Shown here piece after piece: positions 31,160 through 41,462 of a DNA stretch of 64,000 bases (positions are counted from its first letter, which is position 1; every line of letters begins with the position of its first letter). The translations under genes were made by a program, and so were the position numbers. The notes below the pieces were generated by a model, which made no database searches, was not told the origin of the DNA, and saw only the letters and a list, made by a program, of their open reading frames with translations. The stretch comes from Petaurus breviceps papuanus (taxonomy: Eukaryota > Chordata > Mammalia > Diprotodontia > Petauridae), in assembly GCA_028583685.1 (NCBI GenBank), contig JAMXIF010000077.1, forward strand, positions 14,460,138-14,524,137, read 5' to 3'.

Positions 31160-31870
31160 CTCTCTCCCTCCACTCAGCTCCACTCAGCCCAGAAAGTGAA
31201 CATTCCAGCCTGGAGTCAGAATGTCGGGGCAGAAAGGGAGGATGAGAAGGGGCCCAGCAGCTCTTCTGTAAGTGAGGTTTACATTTCTCAGAGGGTAATT
31301 GACAGGGGATTCCGTTCGCCTAGAGCTTTTTATGAGTGTTCAATTTAAAGGCTAAAGGCTTTTAATCCCACACAGCTGAACAGCTGAATGTCTCCCCCCA
31401 CTTCTTTTCTCCCTTCTAGTGAAGGCTTTCCTAGTAGTGATGATGGGCTCTTTCTGGGAGTTGTCTGCTGAGATGTTCCTGTGGGTTTGCATTTTGGTGA
31501 AGATCTTTTTTGGCAACTGATTAGGAAAAAGCCTGGGCTGTTCTTTCCTGTCTCCTCTGGCATAGAAGGTTGGCAGTAGGAGGGCATGAGTGAGTGTGCC
31601 TACGTGCATATTTTTGGTTGGGGGAAGAGGAAAAGTAGGAGGATAGTGACATTTCAATTACAAACGGTTTTACTTCTAATTTCCTGGCAATGGATATGAA
31701 TTGGAGCCTTGGTTTACCCTGAGTCTTATCATACCCTGGGTAGTGTGATCTTTGGTCTCACTGCTGGTTGGATGGACAGACTCAGGTCGCTATTTTGGCT
31801 AGGACTCTTGTTGGCAGAGCAGTGGTATCATTTTTCCCTTGAGGTTACTATGTAAGTGTTAGCTATAGTT
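31160..31870. other. No gene seen; apparently unique sequence
   Basis: Overlapping minus frames at 31345-31657 show no domain. No repeat recognised. Confidence 0.35.
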
Positions 31871-31878
31871 ATTATTAT

Positions 31879-32112
31879 GAGTGGCACAGTGGATAGAGTG
31901 CCAGACCTGGAGTCAGGAAGATCCAAATTCAAATTTCGCTTCAGACACTTTTTAGCTGCATGACCTTAGGCAAGTCACTTGACTCTTTTTGTCTCAGTTT
32001 CCCCATCATCTGCAAATTGCACTGGAGAAGGAAATGGCAAACTGTTCCAGTAACTTTACCAAGAAAACCCCAAATGGGGTCGCAAAGAGTTAGACGTGAC
32101 TAAACAACAACA
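31879..32112 (+). repeat. Mar1-like CORE-SINE
   Basis: GTGGCACAGTGGATAGAGTG, CAGACACTTTTTAGCTGCAT, GGAGAAGGAAATGGCAAACT, AAACCCCAAATGGGGTCGCA, and an ACAACAACA tail. ATTATTAT at 31871-31878 and 32113-32120 is a possible, though low-complexity, target duplication. Confidence 0.85.
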
Positions 32113-32189
32113 ATTATTATTATCATTGTTTCCTGTCTTATATTATGTTGGTATGTAGTGATATAGACTCGAGAAAGAGAAATTTGCTT

Positions 32190-32470
32190 AGGTCCTAGAA
32201 GCAATAGGGAACCACTAGAGTTTATTCAGTATAGGAGTGACCTAGTCAGACCAGCACGTTAGGGGAATGTCTTTGGCAGATGTGTATAGGCCTGACTGGA
32301 GAGAAGAGTCATTTGAGCAGGGAGAATAATCCAGAGTCTATTGCATTATTTCTCTTGAAAGACAACGAAGACTTGAATCTAAGGTGGGGAAAATGGAGAG
32401 CAAAGGAGTGATGTTTGGAGGTAGAAATGGCAAAATTTGGCAAAAGTCAACAAATTGAAGGTATTGACCA
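32190..32470 (-). repeat. L2 LINE interior
   Basis: AATAGGGAACCACTAGAGTT, TATTCAGTATAGGAGTGACC, TAGTCAGACCAGCACG, then GAAGAGTCATTTGAGCAGGG. Confidence 0.65.
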
Positions 32471-32549
32471 TCGTGTTCAAACAAATGTTGAAAGCAGATG
32501 CTAGTAGAAATGAAAGATACAGAGAATAAAAAATATTTGCTGAATAGAA

Positions 32550-33031
32550 AGCTCCAGGCCCTCCTTGTTTCTTTTCTTCTCCATCTCTACTCCGCCCCAG
32601 TCTTCTCTTCCACTAAATTGGTTTCCTTTATGGATGGATCTTCATGCCCTGGCCTCTTCTCCTTACTGCTGATCCTTTGCTTAAACTTTCCCACATAAGC
32701 CCCCTCTTTCTGCCTTCCATATCACTCTTTTGTCCTGAAGGATAAGGCCCATCAACTTCAGAAAGTTTGTCCTTCCTAATCCCACTCCTCCCTACTTCAC
32801 TTTTCTCTCAGTTCAGTCTCTGACTTGCTTCTCCCCTATGTTATTTTGCCTTTATTTTATTCATCTGCAAGTATTTGTGTTGGTTCCACTTGCCCCTCCC
32901 ATTAGACACTAAGCCCTTTAAGAACAGAGACAACCATCTGTTCTTTTTTTATGACCCTACCCATCCCCCTACAAACCCAGGTGTAGTGCTCTGTGATACT
33001 GGGGGAATTCAATGAATACGTGTGGATTGAT
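32550..33031 (+). repeat. L2 LINE 3' region
   Basis: TTGTCCTGAAGGATAAGGCC, TCCTTCCTAATCCCACTCCT, CCCCTCCCATTAGACACTAA, GCCCTTTAAGAACAGAGACA, AATGAATACGTGTGGATTGA. Confidence 0.7.
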
Positions 33032-33289
33032 GAAATCAGATAGGAAGTAGGTAGCAAAATAAACTGGGAGTCTTTTCCATTGAATATGTTGTTTTTCTGA
33101 TACAGTTCTTTCCCTTCCTCTATACTCTAGGGGTTCAGGAGCTCACCATAATAAGTTCTTGGTAAAAAATTAAACAGGTTGTATTGCTTCTGGATGCCAT
33201 ATGCAGGCGCCCTTGAGATAGAGAAAGCTATTGCTTCCCAGAGGAAATCTCTCAGCTATATCAACCTTATCCCTATCTGTAATTCTCTT

Positions 33290-33360
33290 CCTCCCTCCTT
33301 CTCTCTCTTTCTCTCTTCTTCTTCTTCTCTCTTCCTCTCCCCCCGCCTCTTCTCTCCTTT
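33290..33360. repeat. CT-rich tract
   Basis: About 70 bases of nearly pure pyrimidine with CTTCTTCTTCTT units. Confidence 0.85.
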
Positions 33361-33445
33361 GTTTCCTCATGACAAATGGAAAGAGCTTGGGATTGAGCCA
33401 AGAGCCCATTTTAATTTCCAGCCCATCCACCTTCATCCCATTGGA

Positions 33446-33510
33446 TATACATACATACATACGTATGTATGTATGTTCTTTCCTGAGTGTGTATGTGTGT
33501 GTGTATGTAA
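33446..33510. repeat. CATA/TATG then GT microsatellite
   Basis: ATACATACATACATACGTAT is a self-complementary run followed by TATGTATG and a GT dinucleotide run. Confidence 0.85.
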
Positions 33511-33564
33511 CATCACAATAGTGTTATCTAGGACTTCTGATGGTAGGGGACAAGATGATTCAGA

Positions 33565-33682
33565 AAGGCAGGATCATAGATGTAGAGCTGGAATGAACTG
33601 TGGAGACCTAGTCCAGGTCCCCCATTTTATAGGTAAGGCAGATGAGACATTCAATGCTAGCCCCAAGGTCACAGAGCAGTAA
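33565..33682 (-). repeat. MIR3/THER2-like SINE fragments
   Basis: GGATCATAGATGTAGAGCTG, GTCCCCCATTTTATAGGTAA, CCCAAGGTCACAGAGCAGTA. A second decayed copy follows at about 33722-33810 (CATTTTACAGATGGGAATGT). Confidence 0.6.
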
Positions 33683-34019
33683 GATTGTAGAAGAAAAAGC
33701 CTTGGGCTAAATGGGTGGAGGTTTCATAGATTTTCAATGTCAGACTCAGGTGGGATCTTGGAAATGATCTAATTCCTCTCCCCACATTTTACAGATGGGA
33801 ATGTCTTAGTGAAGGAGAAGTCACCTGATTGATGGTAACTTTTCAAACATCAATCAGGGAAATAGGAGAGATCAGAGGGATTTGGGGATATGCGCCTATT
33901 CTGATGTCCTCCAAGTCATATGTAAGCATTGGTTTTGATTCATTTCAGCGCTACAGATTTACATATGTGGGGCAAAGGACTTGAAATGACTGGGTGATCT
34001 GAATGCAGCCTGGTCGCTG

Positions 34020-34140
34020 AGAGGAAGATTCAGGGACAGACAGTGTTTTCAAAGGAGGAAAAGGATTTGGTACTTTTGAGTGTACTACAGTAGGAATTCC
34101 AAGTAGAAGAAATGGCAAGTGCAAAGGCTTCAGGGTAGGA
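34020..34140 (-). repeat. L2 LINE interior (fragment)
   Basis: GAATTCCAAGTAGAAGAAAT, GGCAAGTGCAAAGGCTTCAG: the reverse-orientation L2 block equivalent to GAACAGCATGTGCAAAGGCC-type sequence in other copies. Confidence 0.55.
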
Positions 34141-34159
34141 GAAAACAAATCAACTGCTT

Positions 34160-34394
34160 TTGTTTTCTTGAGTCATTTTTCAGTTTCTGACTCTCTGTGG
34201 CTCCGTGTGGAGTTTTCTTGGCAGAGATAATGGGATAGTTTCCATTTCCTTCTCCAGCTCATTTTACAGATAAGGAAACTGAAGCAAACTGGGTTGTGAC
34301 TTGTCCAGGGTCACACAGTTAATGAATATCTGAGGCTGGATTTGAACACAGGTCTTTCTGACTACAGGTCCAGACCTCTGTCCAATTTGCCACC
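34160..34394 (-). repeat. Mar1-like CORE-SINE
   Basis: TTCTTGAGTCATTTTTCAGT, TGGAGTTTTCTTGGCAGAGA, GATAAGGAAACTGAAGCAAA, GGCTGGATTTGAACACAGGT. Confidence 0.85.
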
Positions 34395-34699
34395 TCCACT
34401 TCAGGAGAATCCACTCATCCTCCCTTCCCAGGGGCATTAGGTAATAAAGTTGCTTTCATCATTGTAACTTTCCCCAGTAAGTGGCTAAATGAAAGGAGGG
34501 AAGATTCTAATTGGCATCTCACCATGGATGTCTGCCAGCATTGGAAATTCAATTATGGTAAAAGCAGAAATATATAGACTGGTGCTTGCCTTAGAGGAAA
34601 GATGGGCCCTGGCCAGCAATACTTTCCTACATCCTCATGTTAGCCAGGTGACTCTGCTTCTGGAGAATCAAGGCTGAGCAGCTGCTACCCCAGGCTGCT

Positions 34700-34925
34700 T
34701 CATTCCAGGCTTTCCTACATAGTGATGTAATCAAATGAGCTGGTTTTCAGACTCTAATAAGTATTTCATGTGGCCAAAATACTTAAATGCTGGGGTTGAG
34801 TACAATTATAGTAGGCCATCCTAATTGTTTTATTTTACACACATGAAATTATGGGCTCTGAACTCAGTATGCAAATGTAACCCCCAAATGATGCAAATTA
34901 GTTTTTTGATCACTCACTGCTAGCT
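34700..34925. promoter_or_regulatory. Candidate conserved non-coding element with two octamers
   Basis: No repeat signature. Two exact POU octamers ATGCAAAT lie at 34869-34876 and 34891-34898, 22 bases apart and in the same orientation. A homeodomain-type CTAATTG is upstream near 34822 and AAATTAG overlaps the second octamer. The regulatory role is inferred from motifs only. Confidence 0.3.
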
Positions 34926-35156
34926 ACATCATTTTCTTAAAAAGTAGTGGATGGCCCCCCTGCTGCTTTAAGAGAGGGCTTAGAAAAGAAAGTTGGGGTT
35001 TCTCTTTTGGGGGGGGAAGGACTTAGGAAATTGTATAATTATCTATCTTTCCACGAGATCATCTGAAATCCTCTTTGATTTTCCCAGCCTAATTTTCTTT
35101 ATGTGTGAAATGGGAGACAAAATTCCTAGCCATATTCTCATTCCTCTTGCTTTTTC

Positions 35157-35274
35157 TTTTTTTGAAAGGGCAATTGGGGTTAAGTGACATGCCCAAGGTC
35201 ACACAGCTAGTAAGTGTTAAGTGTCCTGACTCGAGGACTGGTGCTCGATTCACTGCACCACCTAGCCACCTCTT
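35157..35274 (-). repeat. Group B SINE with 13-base target duplication
   Basis: T-rich tail, GGGCAATTGGGGTTAAGTGA, GTCACACAGCTAGTAAGTGT, CACTGCACCACCTAGCCACC. The direct repeat CTCTTGCTTTTTC at 35144-35156 and 35275-35287 frames it exactly. The middle is shorter than in other group B copies, missing part of the CORE block. Confidence 0.9.
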
Positions 35275-35423
35275 CTCTTGCTTTTTCAAAGTTGCCTTGC
35301 TGAAATCTCATAGTCCATTCTTGCTCTTAGTTATATGTAAGGAAATTTTTTTCAGGACCTGTCTATGATACCATGTCTTTTCTGTGTATGTACATGTATA
35401 TATGATATATGTGTATATGTAGA

Positions 35424-35669
35424 TGGGTAGCTAGAATGGCACAATGGATAAAACGCTGGGCCTGGAGTCAGAAAAATGAGTTCGAATCCAGCCTCAGACA
35501 CTTACTAGCTACGTGACCCCGGGGAAGTCACTTAACCCTGTTTGCCTCAGTTTCTTCATCTGCAAAATGAGCTGGAGAAGGAAATGGCAAACTACTACAG
35601 TATCTCTGCCAAGAAAACACCAGATGGGGTCACAAAGAGTCGGGACACAACTGAAATGACTGAACAAAA
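35424..35669 (+). repeat. Mar1-like CORE-SINE, full length
   Basis: GGGTAGCTAGAATGGCACAA, GAGTTCGAATCCAGCCTCAG, CACTTACTAGCTACGTGACC, GGAAATGGCAAACTACTACA, GGGTCACAAAGAGTCGGGAC. It sits in a TATG-type microsatellite. Its retained CpGs suggest moderate youth. Confidence 0.85.
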
Positions 35670-35954
35670 TTATGTAGATATAATGTATATACATATATCT
35701 TTATGTATCTATCTTTTACTGGCCTTCAGTGCTATTAAGTAAAATAGGAAAGTGTTATAAGGAAAATCTGAGGTCATGGTCTGCTTCTGGCATACATAAA
35801 AAGCTATGAGATCATGGTCAAGTCACTTAGGAATCAGGAAACTTTCTAGACCTATAACTTACAAATAAGTTACTGATCTTCATCAGAAGAAGGAGTTTAC
35901 ACAAAAGGAATTGAAACATAACAATTTTCTCTCTCATTTTTTCAGCTTCCTTTT

Positions 35955-36062
35955 GTGTGTTATCTTCTTGGGGGCAGGCACTTTTTCTTTTTATTTGTAT
36001 TCCCAACACTTAGTATAGTTTCTAGCAAATAAAAGGTACTTAATCAATGTTTATTGACTATC
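35955..36062 (+). repeat. L2 LINE 3' end
   Basis: CTTCTTGGGGGCAGGCACTT, GTATTCCCAACACTTAGTAT, AAGGTACTTAATCAATGTTT. Confidence 0.75.
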
Positions 36063-36176
36063 CACCGCAATGAAATTATAAGTCTAAATATCCCTTTTCT
36101 CACTGTCCTCCCTGTACCTCCATCCCAGAGAAACACAGACAGACAGAAACAAAAGCATGGGACAGGGGCAGTAGAC

Positions 36177-36373
36177 CAGGAGTGGGGAACCTGCAGCCTC
36201 AAGGCCACATGTGATCCTTTAGGTCCTCAAGTGTGGCCCCTTGACTCCACATTTCACAGAACAAATCCCATTAATAAAAGGATTTGTTCTGTAAAACCTG
36301 GACTCAGTCAAAAGGCCATACCCAAGGACCTAGAAGGCCACATATGACCTTGACCTCAGGTTCTCCACCCCTG
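36177..36373. mobile_element. Palindromic hAT-type MITE, 197 bp, with 8-bp target duplication
   Basis: Ends CAGGAGTGGGGAACC and GGTTCTCCACCCCTG are imperfect inverted repeats. The flanks CAGTAGAC (36169-36176) and CAGTAGAG (36374-36381) are an 8-base duplication with one mismatch, the hAT hallmark. The inner part is also palindromic: GGCCACATGTGATCC pairs with the right-hand GGCCACATATGACC region, and AACAAATCC pairs with GGATTTGTT around the centre. No transposase frame, so non-autonomous. The whole element could fold into one long hairpin. Confidence 0.85.
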
Positions 36374-36530
36374 CAGTAGAGTATAGTAGAAAAGACACAG
36401 GACTGGTATTCAGAAGAAACTAGTCCCATCTCTATTACTTCCTACCTATGACTTTTGATAAGTCCTGTCATTTCTCTGAGTCTCAGTTTCCTCATCTGTC
36501 AAATGAGGAGGTTGGCTCATATTTTACTCT
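36374..36530 (+). repeat. CORE-SINE, hAT element at its 5' edge
   Basis: TAGAGTATAGTAGAAAAGAC, CAGGACTGGTATTCAGAAGA, TCTGAGTCTCAGTTTCCTCA. The hAT element probably inserted into or just before its head. Confidence 0.7.
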
Positions 36531-36539
36531 ATGTGAAAT

Positions 36540-37390
36540 AGTGCTATGACATGATTGCCAAAAAGCACTTGGAATTTTAATCTCTGCTAATCAGAATAAA
36601 GTTCAGACTAAGAGACTTTTGTTGGATATGATACTGGTCAGAACACATCTGGGGTATTTTTTAATAGTATATTTTTGTAAACATCTTTTGTTTTTATATT
36701 GTCTGGATTTCCCTCTGTTGACTGGTGGGTGGCGTGGGGGGCATAGGTCATGGATTTAGAAATCTATCTTTGAAGAAAGCCATTAATAAATAGGATTATA
36801 TTGTTTCAAACAAAATTCCATGGTCATTCAGGCCTGCTCCTGGTGGTGATCGTATCTGAAATGGGAAGAACACAAGTGGGGTACCATGCTGAATCAGCAG
36901 TGGGGAAGGAAGAAGAAACATATGATTGGGCTCTGAGTCATTCTGGGGGCCACCTTCTGAATGCAGAACCACCAGGCCAGGTTCTTTTAAAATTCTCCTT
37001 TTCCACAGAAACTAAAAGAAATAGTCTCTGTATAAAATTAAAAAATGGCCTGGAGACAGCTACTATATGGACTGATCCAAGAGGGCCAAGAGAATGTTTC
37101 TCTCATATTGTGCAATATGAACAGGAGGTTGTAATGCTCTCTAAACAATGATGGAGGAATCTTTCTTGTATAAACCAAGGTCTAACAGAAATGAAGCAAT
37201 GGAACACAAAGAATCACCTACCACTGAATGACCTGGGGAAGAAAGATAACCTTCCTGAGCCTCAATCCAATCCTAAGTTCTTCTGGTCCTACCATCTTAT
37301 TTCTCTCGGTTCTGTGATCTCCAAGAGGAATTTCTGTCCTGCTGCAAAGGTAGTTTCTAAGCTAAGGCAGGCTTTGGAGAGTAGAATTTC
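36540..37390. other. No gene seen; apparently unique sequence
   Basis: Two + frames (36801-37151, 116 codons; 37191-37448) show no domain, and the second runs into an L2 fragment. I do not call either as coding. Confidence 0.35.
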
Positions 37391-37394
37391 CACC

Positions 37395-37490
37395 CAAGAA
37401 GTTCTTTTAAACAACTACTTTGTGCTAGGGTTGGGCAGACAAATATAATGCAGCTCCTACTTGTAAGGAGATAGCAGTCTCGTAGGGATG
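37395..37490 (-). repeat. L2 LINE 3' end (fragment)
   Basis: ACAACTACTTTGTGCTAGGG, GCAGCTCCTACTTGTAAGGA and GATAGCAGTCTCGTAGGG. Confidence 0.55.
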
Positions 37491-37879
37491 TCAGTGTCTT
37501 ACCTTGAGTGTCGACATTTCCTACCGCTTTGATGATGAGGCCATCATCGTAGTGACTGGATTCATGGAGACAGCAGATGGCCTTTGTTTTTTTTTTCCCT
37601 TCCATCTACATCATTAACATCAGCAAGCATTTATGAAGCATTCTATATGTGTGAGGATAGGAGGGAGAATGCAATGCTCTGGCTTTGGAATAAGCTTGAA
37701 TAATTTGATTTGGTAGCTCTTGAAAATAGGTTCCATTGTAGGAAGGAAGGCTGGCATGATCTTCCACTTGATTCCCATCCACCAGTGTTGGTTGAATTTG
37801 TGTCCTTGTAAGGAAAAGTGTTTTAGGAGTTACAGCAACCTGAAAGTGGAGTAGTATGCTTATGGAGGTTTGGGCTTCC

Positions 37880-37940
37880 TACTTAATGGAGGTCTTTAAG
37901 CAAAGGCTGAATGACCATTTATTAGTCTGTTGTAGTGGTT
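37880..37940 (+). repeat. L3/CR1-like LINE fragment
   Basis: AATGGAGGTCTTTAAGCAAA and GGCTGAATGACCATTTATTA. Confidence 0.5.
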
Positions 37941-38014
37941 CATTTACATGGGTTGGTTTTGAAAGACGTTAAGACCCTTTCCGAGTTTAAATTCTATTTT
38001 AGAATTAGGGGGGA

Positions 38015-38185
38015 GGTCTTGGGGTCCATGAACTTTCTTTTGAAAAATATTTTGATAGCCTTGTTGAGTTATTTCAATACAAATTATTTTATTTTGTGCA
38101 TTGAAAAACAGCATTCTGAGGAGTCCTTGGGCTTCAATAGATGCCAAAGGGGTCCATAACACAACAAAGGTTAATAACGCATCAT
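38015..38185. repeat. hAT-like non-autonomous DNA element, second copy
   Basis: GGTCTTGGGGTCCATGAACT, AAAAATATTTTGATAGCCTT, GCATTCTGAGGAGTCCTTGG, CCAAAGGGGTCCATAACACA, AAAGGTTAATAACGC. Collinear with 29206-29460. Confidence 0.55.
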
Positions 38186-38556
38186 CATCATTGACCCAAG
38201 CAGTCATTCCAGCAAGTGAAGCAGCTATCAAAAGGGGCTAGTGCTAAAAACCTAGGTTTATTGGATTTCTTAGAAACCATAGTTTGGGGCTGCTGCTGTT
38301 ATTTGAAAAATGAGGTGAGTGGGCACATGTGCCCACTTAGATGTGGATACAAGAAGTGGGTATGTGACATTCACAGTATACAAACTTGGGGAGCTTCAAG
38401 GAAATGTCATTAAAAACAAGTGAGATATATTAGACATAGAAGGATAGCATTAAAGGAAGTTTTGTGTTGTGCTGTGTTCATAGACTAATACTGTTCAACT
38501 CCCTTATAACAAACTCTTGGACATTTGGATATCTTAGTGTGAGGAATTCTGAATGA

Positions 38557-38790
38557 GGGCGGTGTAGTATAGAAGAAAGAATGATGGACTTGGAGTAAGA
38601 AAATCTGAGTTTCAGTCCCAACTCTCAGCACTTCTGGGCCTTTGTAACTGATAGTGGGCAAATAATGGTCTCTTCAAACTTCAGTTTCCTCATCTGTAAA
38701 ATAAAGATTATGGTACTTGTACTTCCTACCTAAGGAGGTTGTTGCAAAGAAATTGCTTTGGAAATCTTAGAGTACCATAAAAATGTTGTT
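38557..38790 (+). repeat. MIR/THER-type CORE-SINE
   Basis: GGTGTAGTATAGAAGAAAGA, ATGATGGACTTGGAGTAAGA, CAGTTTCCTCATCTGTAAAA, TAGAGTACCATAAAAATGTT. Confidence 0.8.
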
Positions 38791-38883
38791 TATTATAATG
38801 AATAATAAAAGCAAAAATCATACCTCTATTCTCTAGGCATTAGAGACAGTTATACTTATATTTCCAGGGAATCACTAAGTGAA

Positions 38884-39050
38884 AAATATTTAGAGCTGGA
38901 AGGTACTTTATTATTTAATTCAACTCTTTTCTTTTTAAAATGAGGCCTAGAATGACTAAAGACCTTGCCCAAGGTCACCCAAGTGAGAAATGGCCATTCC
39001 TGGGATTTGAATTCAGGCCCTCACAGTACAAATCTTTCATGCTTTCCTCT
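38884..39050 (-). repeat. MIR3/THER2-like SINE
   Basis: TATTTAGAGCTGGAAGGTAC, AATGAGGCCTAGAATGACTA, CTTGCCCAAGGTCACCCAAG, GGATTTGAATTCAGGCCCTC. Confidence 0.7.
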
Positions 39051-39054
39051 AGAC

Positions 39055-39980
39055 CAGACAAGTACTTTGAATCCTGTAGGAGAGAAAGGGAGGTGTCATT
39101 CATGTTTTTCACTAAGTTATACCCACTCCAATCTTTTCCTGGTTCTCATCTGGGAGTTCTTGTGAGCTCACATTTGAAAGTTTACATGGATTCATTTCAA
39201 GGGCTTTGGAGGATGTTTAAAGTCATGAGAGACAGGGGAGTTGATACGTAATTGCTACTCTAGAAAAAGATAAAAAGAACCACGGAGAGAGCATATCCTC
39301 CATTCAGCTCCAGTGCAAAGAAAACTCAATTACATTTTTTCTTTAAAGAGAGTGATTGCTGAAGGTACCTGGGCCACATGCAGGATGGCTCATTGCATTA
39401 TAATGTGTAATACAGAATACCACTCGGTAATGGCATTGGGGTTATAGGATTTGTCCTGTCATTACAGAGCTCAAACTTTTCATTCTCTCTCCTCCAAAAC
39501 CACAAGAGCATTATCACCAGCTGCTATACTGTTATCATTTTTGACTTTTTTTTTATACTAATGAGGAATTTGAGGTACGGAGAGGCAGCAATCAGACACT
39601 GAATTCAAGGTGTGGGTTTGACTGTCTTGTTTAAAACAGGCCATGCAGCACATAATGAGTTCTATTTCTGAACCACCCTGCAGGACCCAGGGATGATCCC
39701 ATCTTCCAGATTTATAAGCTATGTGGCTAGGACAGTGTTTGTAGAGGAACTGTCTTTTCTTCATTACCTTTAAACTGTCTACAAAAAGGGTTTCCAGAAT
39801 TTCAGCTTCTGCTGATCACCAGAAAGGTCATTACTGCTTCGGTCATTAGATTTGTACCTTGTCCTTGTAAAGCATGAATTAGGTGGCATGTTATTAGGGA
39901 ACATGAGGGGCTTTATTCATTCATCTGTCTTTGTGCATCAGAACATTTGTTGATATTTTTAGTCTTATAGACCACAACGT
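39055..39980. other. No gene seen; mostly unique, MIR-like remnants
   Basis: The 39330-39480 part is non-repetitive and AT-rich (CATTGCATTATAATGTGTAA). A decayed MIR-like core lies near 39555-39610. No coding evidence. Confidence 0.35.
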
Positions 39981-40208
39981 GTGGGAGCTGAGAACTGCAC
40001 ATTAAATTTCAAAAGGCAAAAACAGCAGGGCAAAGCTTTTGGGGGTAATGTTATGCCAATTACTGGAAAACTCACTGGAAGTGCCAGGAAAAAATTAGAG
40101 CAGAAGAAGAATGGGAAGAAGGGGACAGTTGCAGCTGCAATGCAGAAACCCCCAAAAAGCAAAGTGGGTCAGGAAGTTTTAGCCCTTCCTGATATTGTGT
40201 GGAAATAA
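39981..40208 (+). other. Lys/Gln-rich 75-codon open frame, coding unproven
   Basis: Frame from a GTG, open back to a stop at 39960-39962, with an ATG later (MPITGKLTGSARKKLEQKKN region). The product is basic: Lys/Gln/Ala-rich in the middle, hydrophobic only at the end. The TAA stop lies inside an AATAAA (40204-40209), as a poly-A signal would read. No poly-A tail, target duplication or known family is visible. It could be a spliced terminal exon, a decayed retrocopy fragment, or chance in an A-rich stretch. Confidence 0.15.
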
Positions 40209-40408
40209 ACTGTTATTCCCTGCCCCCCTCCCACCCCTATCCTAATCTCTTCCCCTCATCCTCTTGTAGAAAATTGTGATCCTACAGGCCAGTCAGATTT
40301 GATAAAGGACATTTTAGGAAAGCTTGAATAACTCCATAAGAGGTGACCTTCAAGGATGGGTTATAGCCCAGAAATTCCCATTGATTTCTATCAAAGGCCT
40401 TATTTAGC

Positions 40409-40580
40409 AGTATGAAATCATAAATCCGGGAGCTGAAAGGGCCCTTCCAAAGCCATTTAGACCAACTCCCCACAGATGAGGAAACTGAGGCCCAAGAAGG
40501 GGAAGGAACTGGCCCAAGGTCATACAGGTAGTAATGACTTGAACCCAGGTCCCTTGACTTTAGAGCCAGTGTGGTGTCAG
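40409..40580 (-). repeat. MIR3/THER2-like SINE
   Basis: AAATCATAAATCCGGGAGCT, GAAAGGGCCCTTCCAAAGCC, CAGATGAGGAAACTGAGGCC, AAGGTCATACAGGTAGTAAT. Relatively well preserved. Confidence 0.75.
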
Positions 40581-40599
40581 TTCTGCCGCTGAATTTGGT

Positions 40600-41460
40600 T
40601 ACACCTACTTTGATGGCACCCATTGTGACAAGTAACCAGGAAGGAAAAGGAACCTGAGCCACCCCCTGGATAAGAGGGGAAAGGGTAGGCAGAGTTTCTG
40701 GAGCCCAGCCATGCTCCTGATGAACAGTAAGTAAATGCCGCAGCTGTTGAGGAGACTTGCCTTGTGTGACTACCTTATTCAGTTAGGACTCATTGTGAAA
40801 ACAACAATAGAAACATTGCTCAAGGCAAGAACCCAGGGAGGGAATCCTATTCCGGTAAGTGGTGCTGCCCCACTGAGGCTGAGGAAGCCACTTTTATCAG
40901 CAGTGTTTTCATTACATGATTAGTGAGAATCCAGGTACATTAAAACACAATCCTTAAAACAAGCTGTGTTGCTGATAGCATCAAAGCTCGGATATCCAGA
41001 TTTTTCCATGAGAGAATTATTGGCTTTTCCTTTCCCCAAAGAGGGAGGAAGAGGAAGTTGGTGACTCTAAGAAGGAATTTTGTGTGAGTCCCACTTTTCC
41101 CTCCTACTCACTGCCTTGGTTCTCCAAGGACATGACACAGTGATAGTAATTTCTGATCATTTCCTCTTACTACTGGGAACATACATGAGCTATGGGGAGT
41201 TGGGGTGCCAGTGGCTACTGGAGGCTTGAAGATTAGCTGGTTGATTAATTGGGGAACCATTGCATTGGCCAACTGTTGCTTCCTTATTTGGTTTCCTACT
41301 GATAAGAAGAGAGAGGTGATTGACACCAGAGGTAGTTAGGATGGGGAGGTCCCTATAGTTGTAAACTGTACAGGTTGTGAAGAAATAACTGGACTTTTTC
41401 CAGCTAAGGGATGACCTTGTAGGGCCAAATGTAAAATTATTAGTTTTTCAAAATTTATTC
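40600..41460. other. No gene seen; apparently unique sequence
   Basis: A 62-codon + frame at 40735-40923 contains a splice-donor-like ATTCCG|GTAAGT at about 40850-40861, but there is no acceptor or domain to support an exon. AACAATAG-type SOX motifs lie nearby. Confidence 0.3.
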
Positions 41461-41462
41461 TA

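Noticed and set aside
33446-33510. Regularly spaced repeats resembling a CRISPR-like array
   Set aside because: They are tetranucleotide and dinucleotide microsatellites in a mammalian genome, without spacers.
33179-33682. 167-codon + frame
   Set aside because: It covers a CT tract, a TATG/GT microsatellite and a MIR-type fragment, and has no domain.
36801-37448. Two consecutive + frames of 116 and 85 codons
   Set aside because: No recognisable domain, no shared reading frame, and the second enters an L2 fragment. Chance is the simplest reading.
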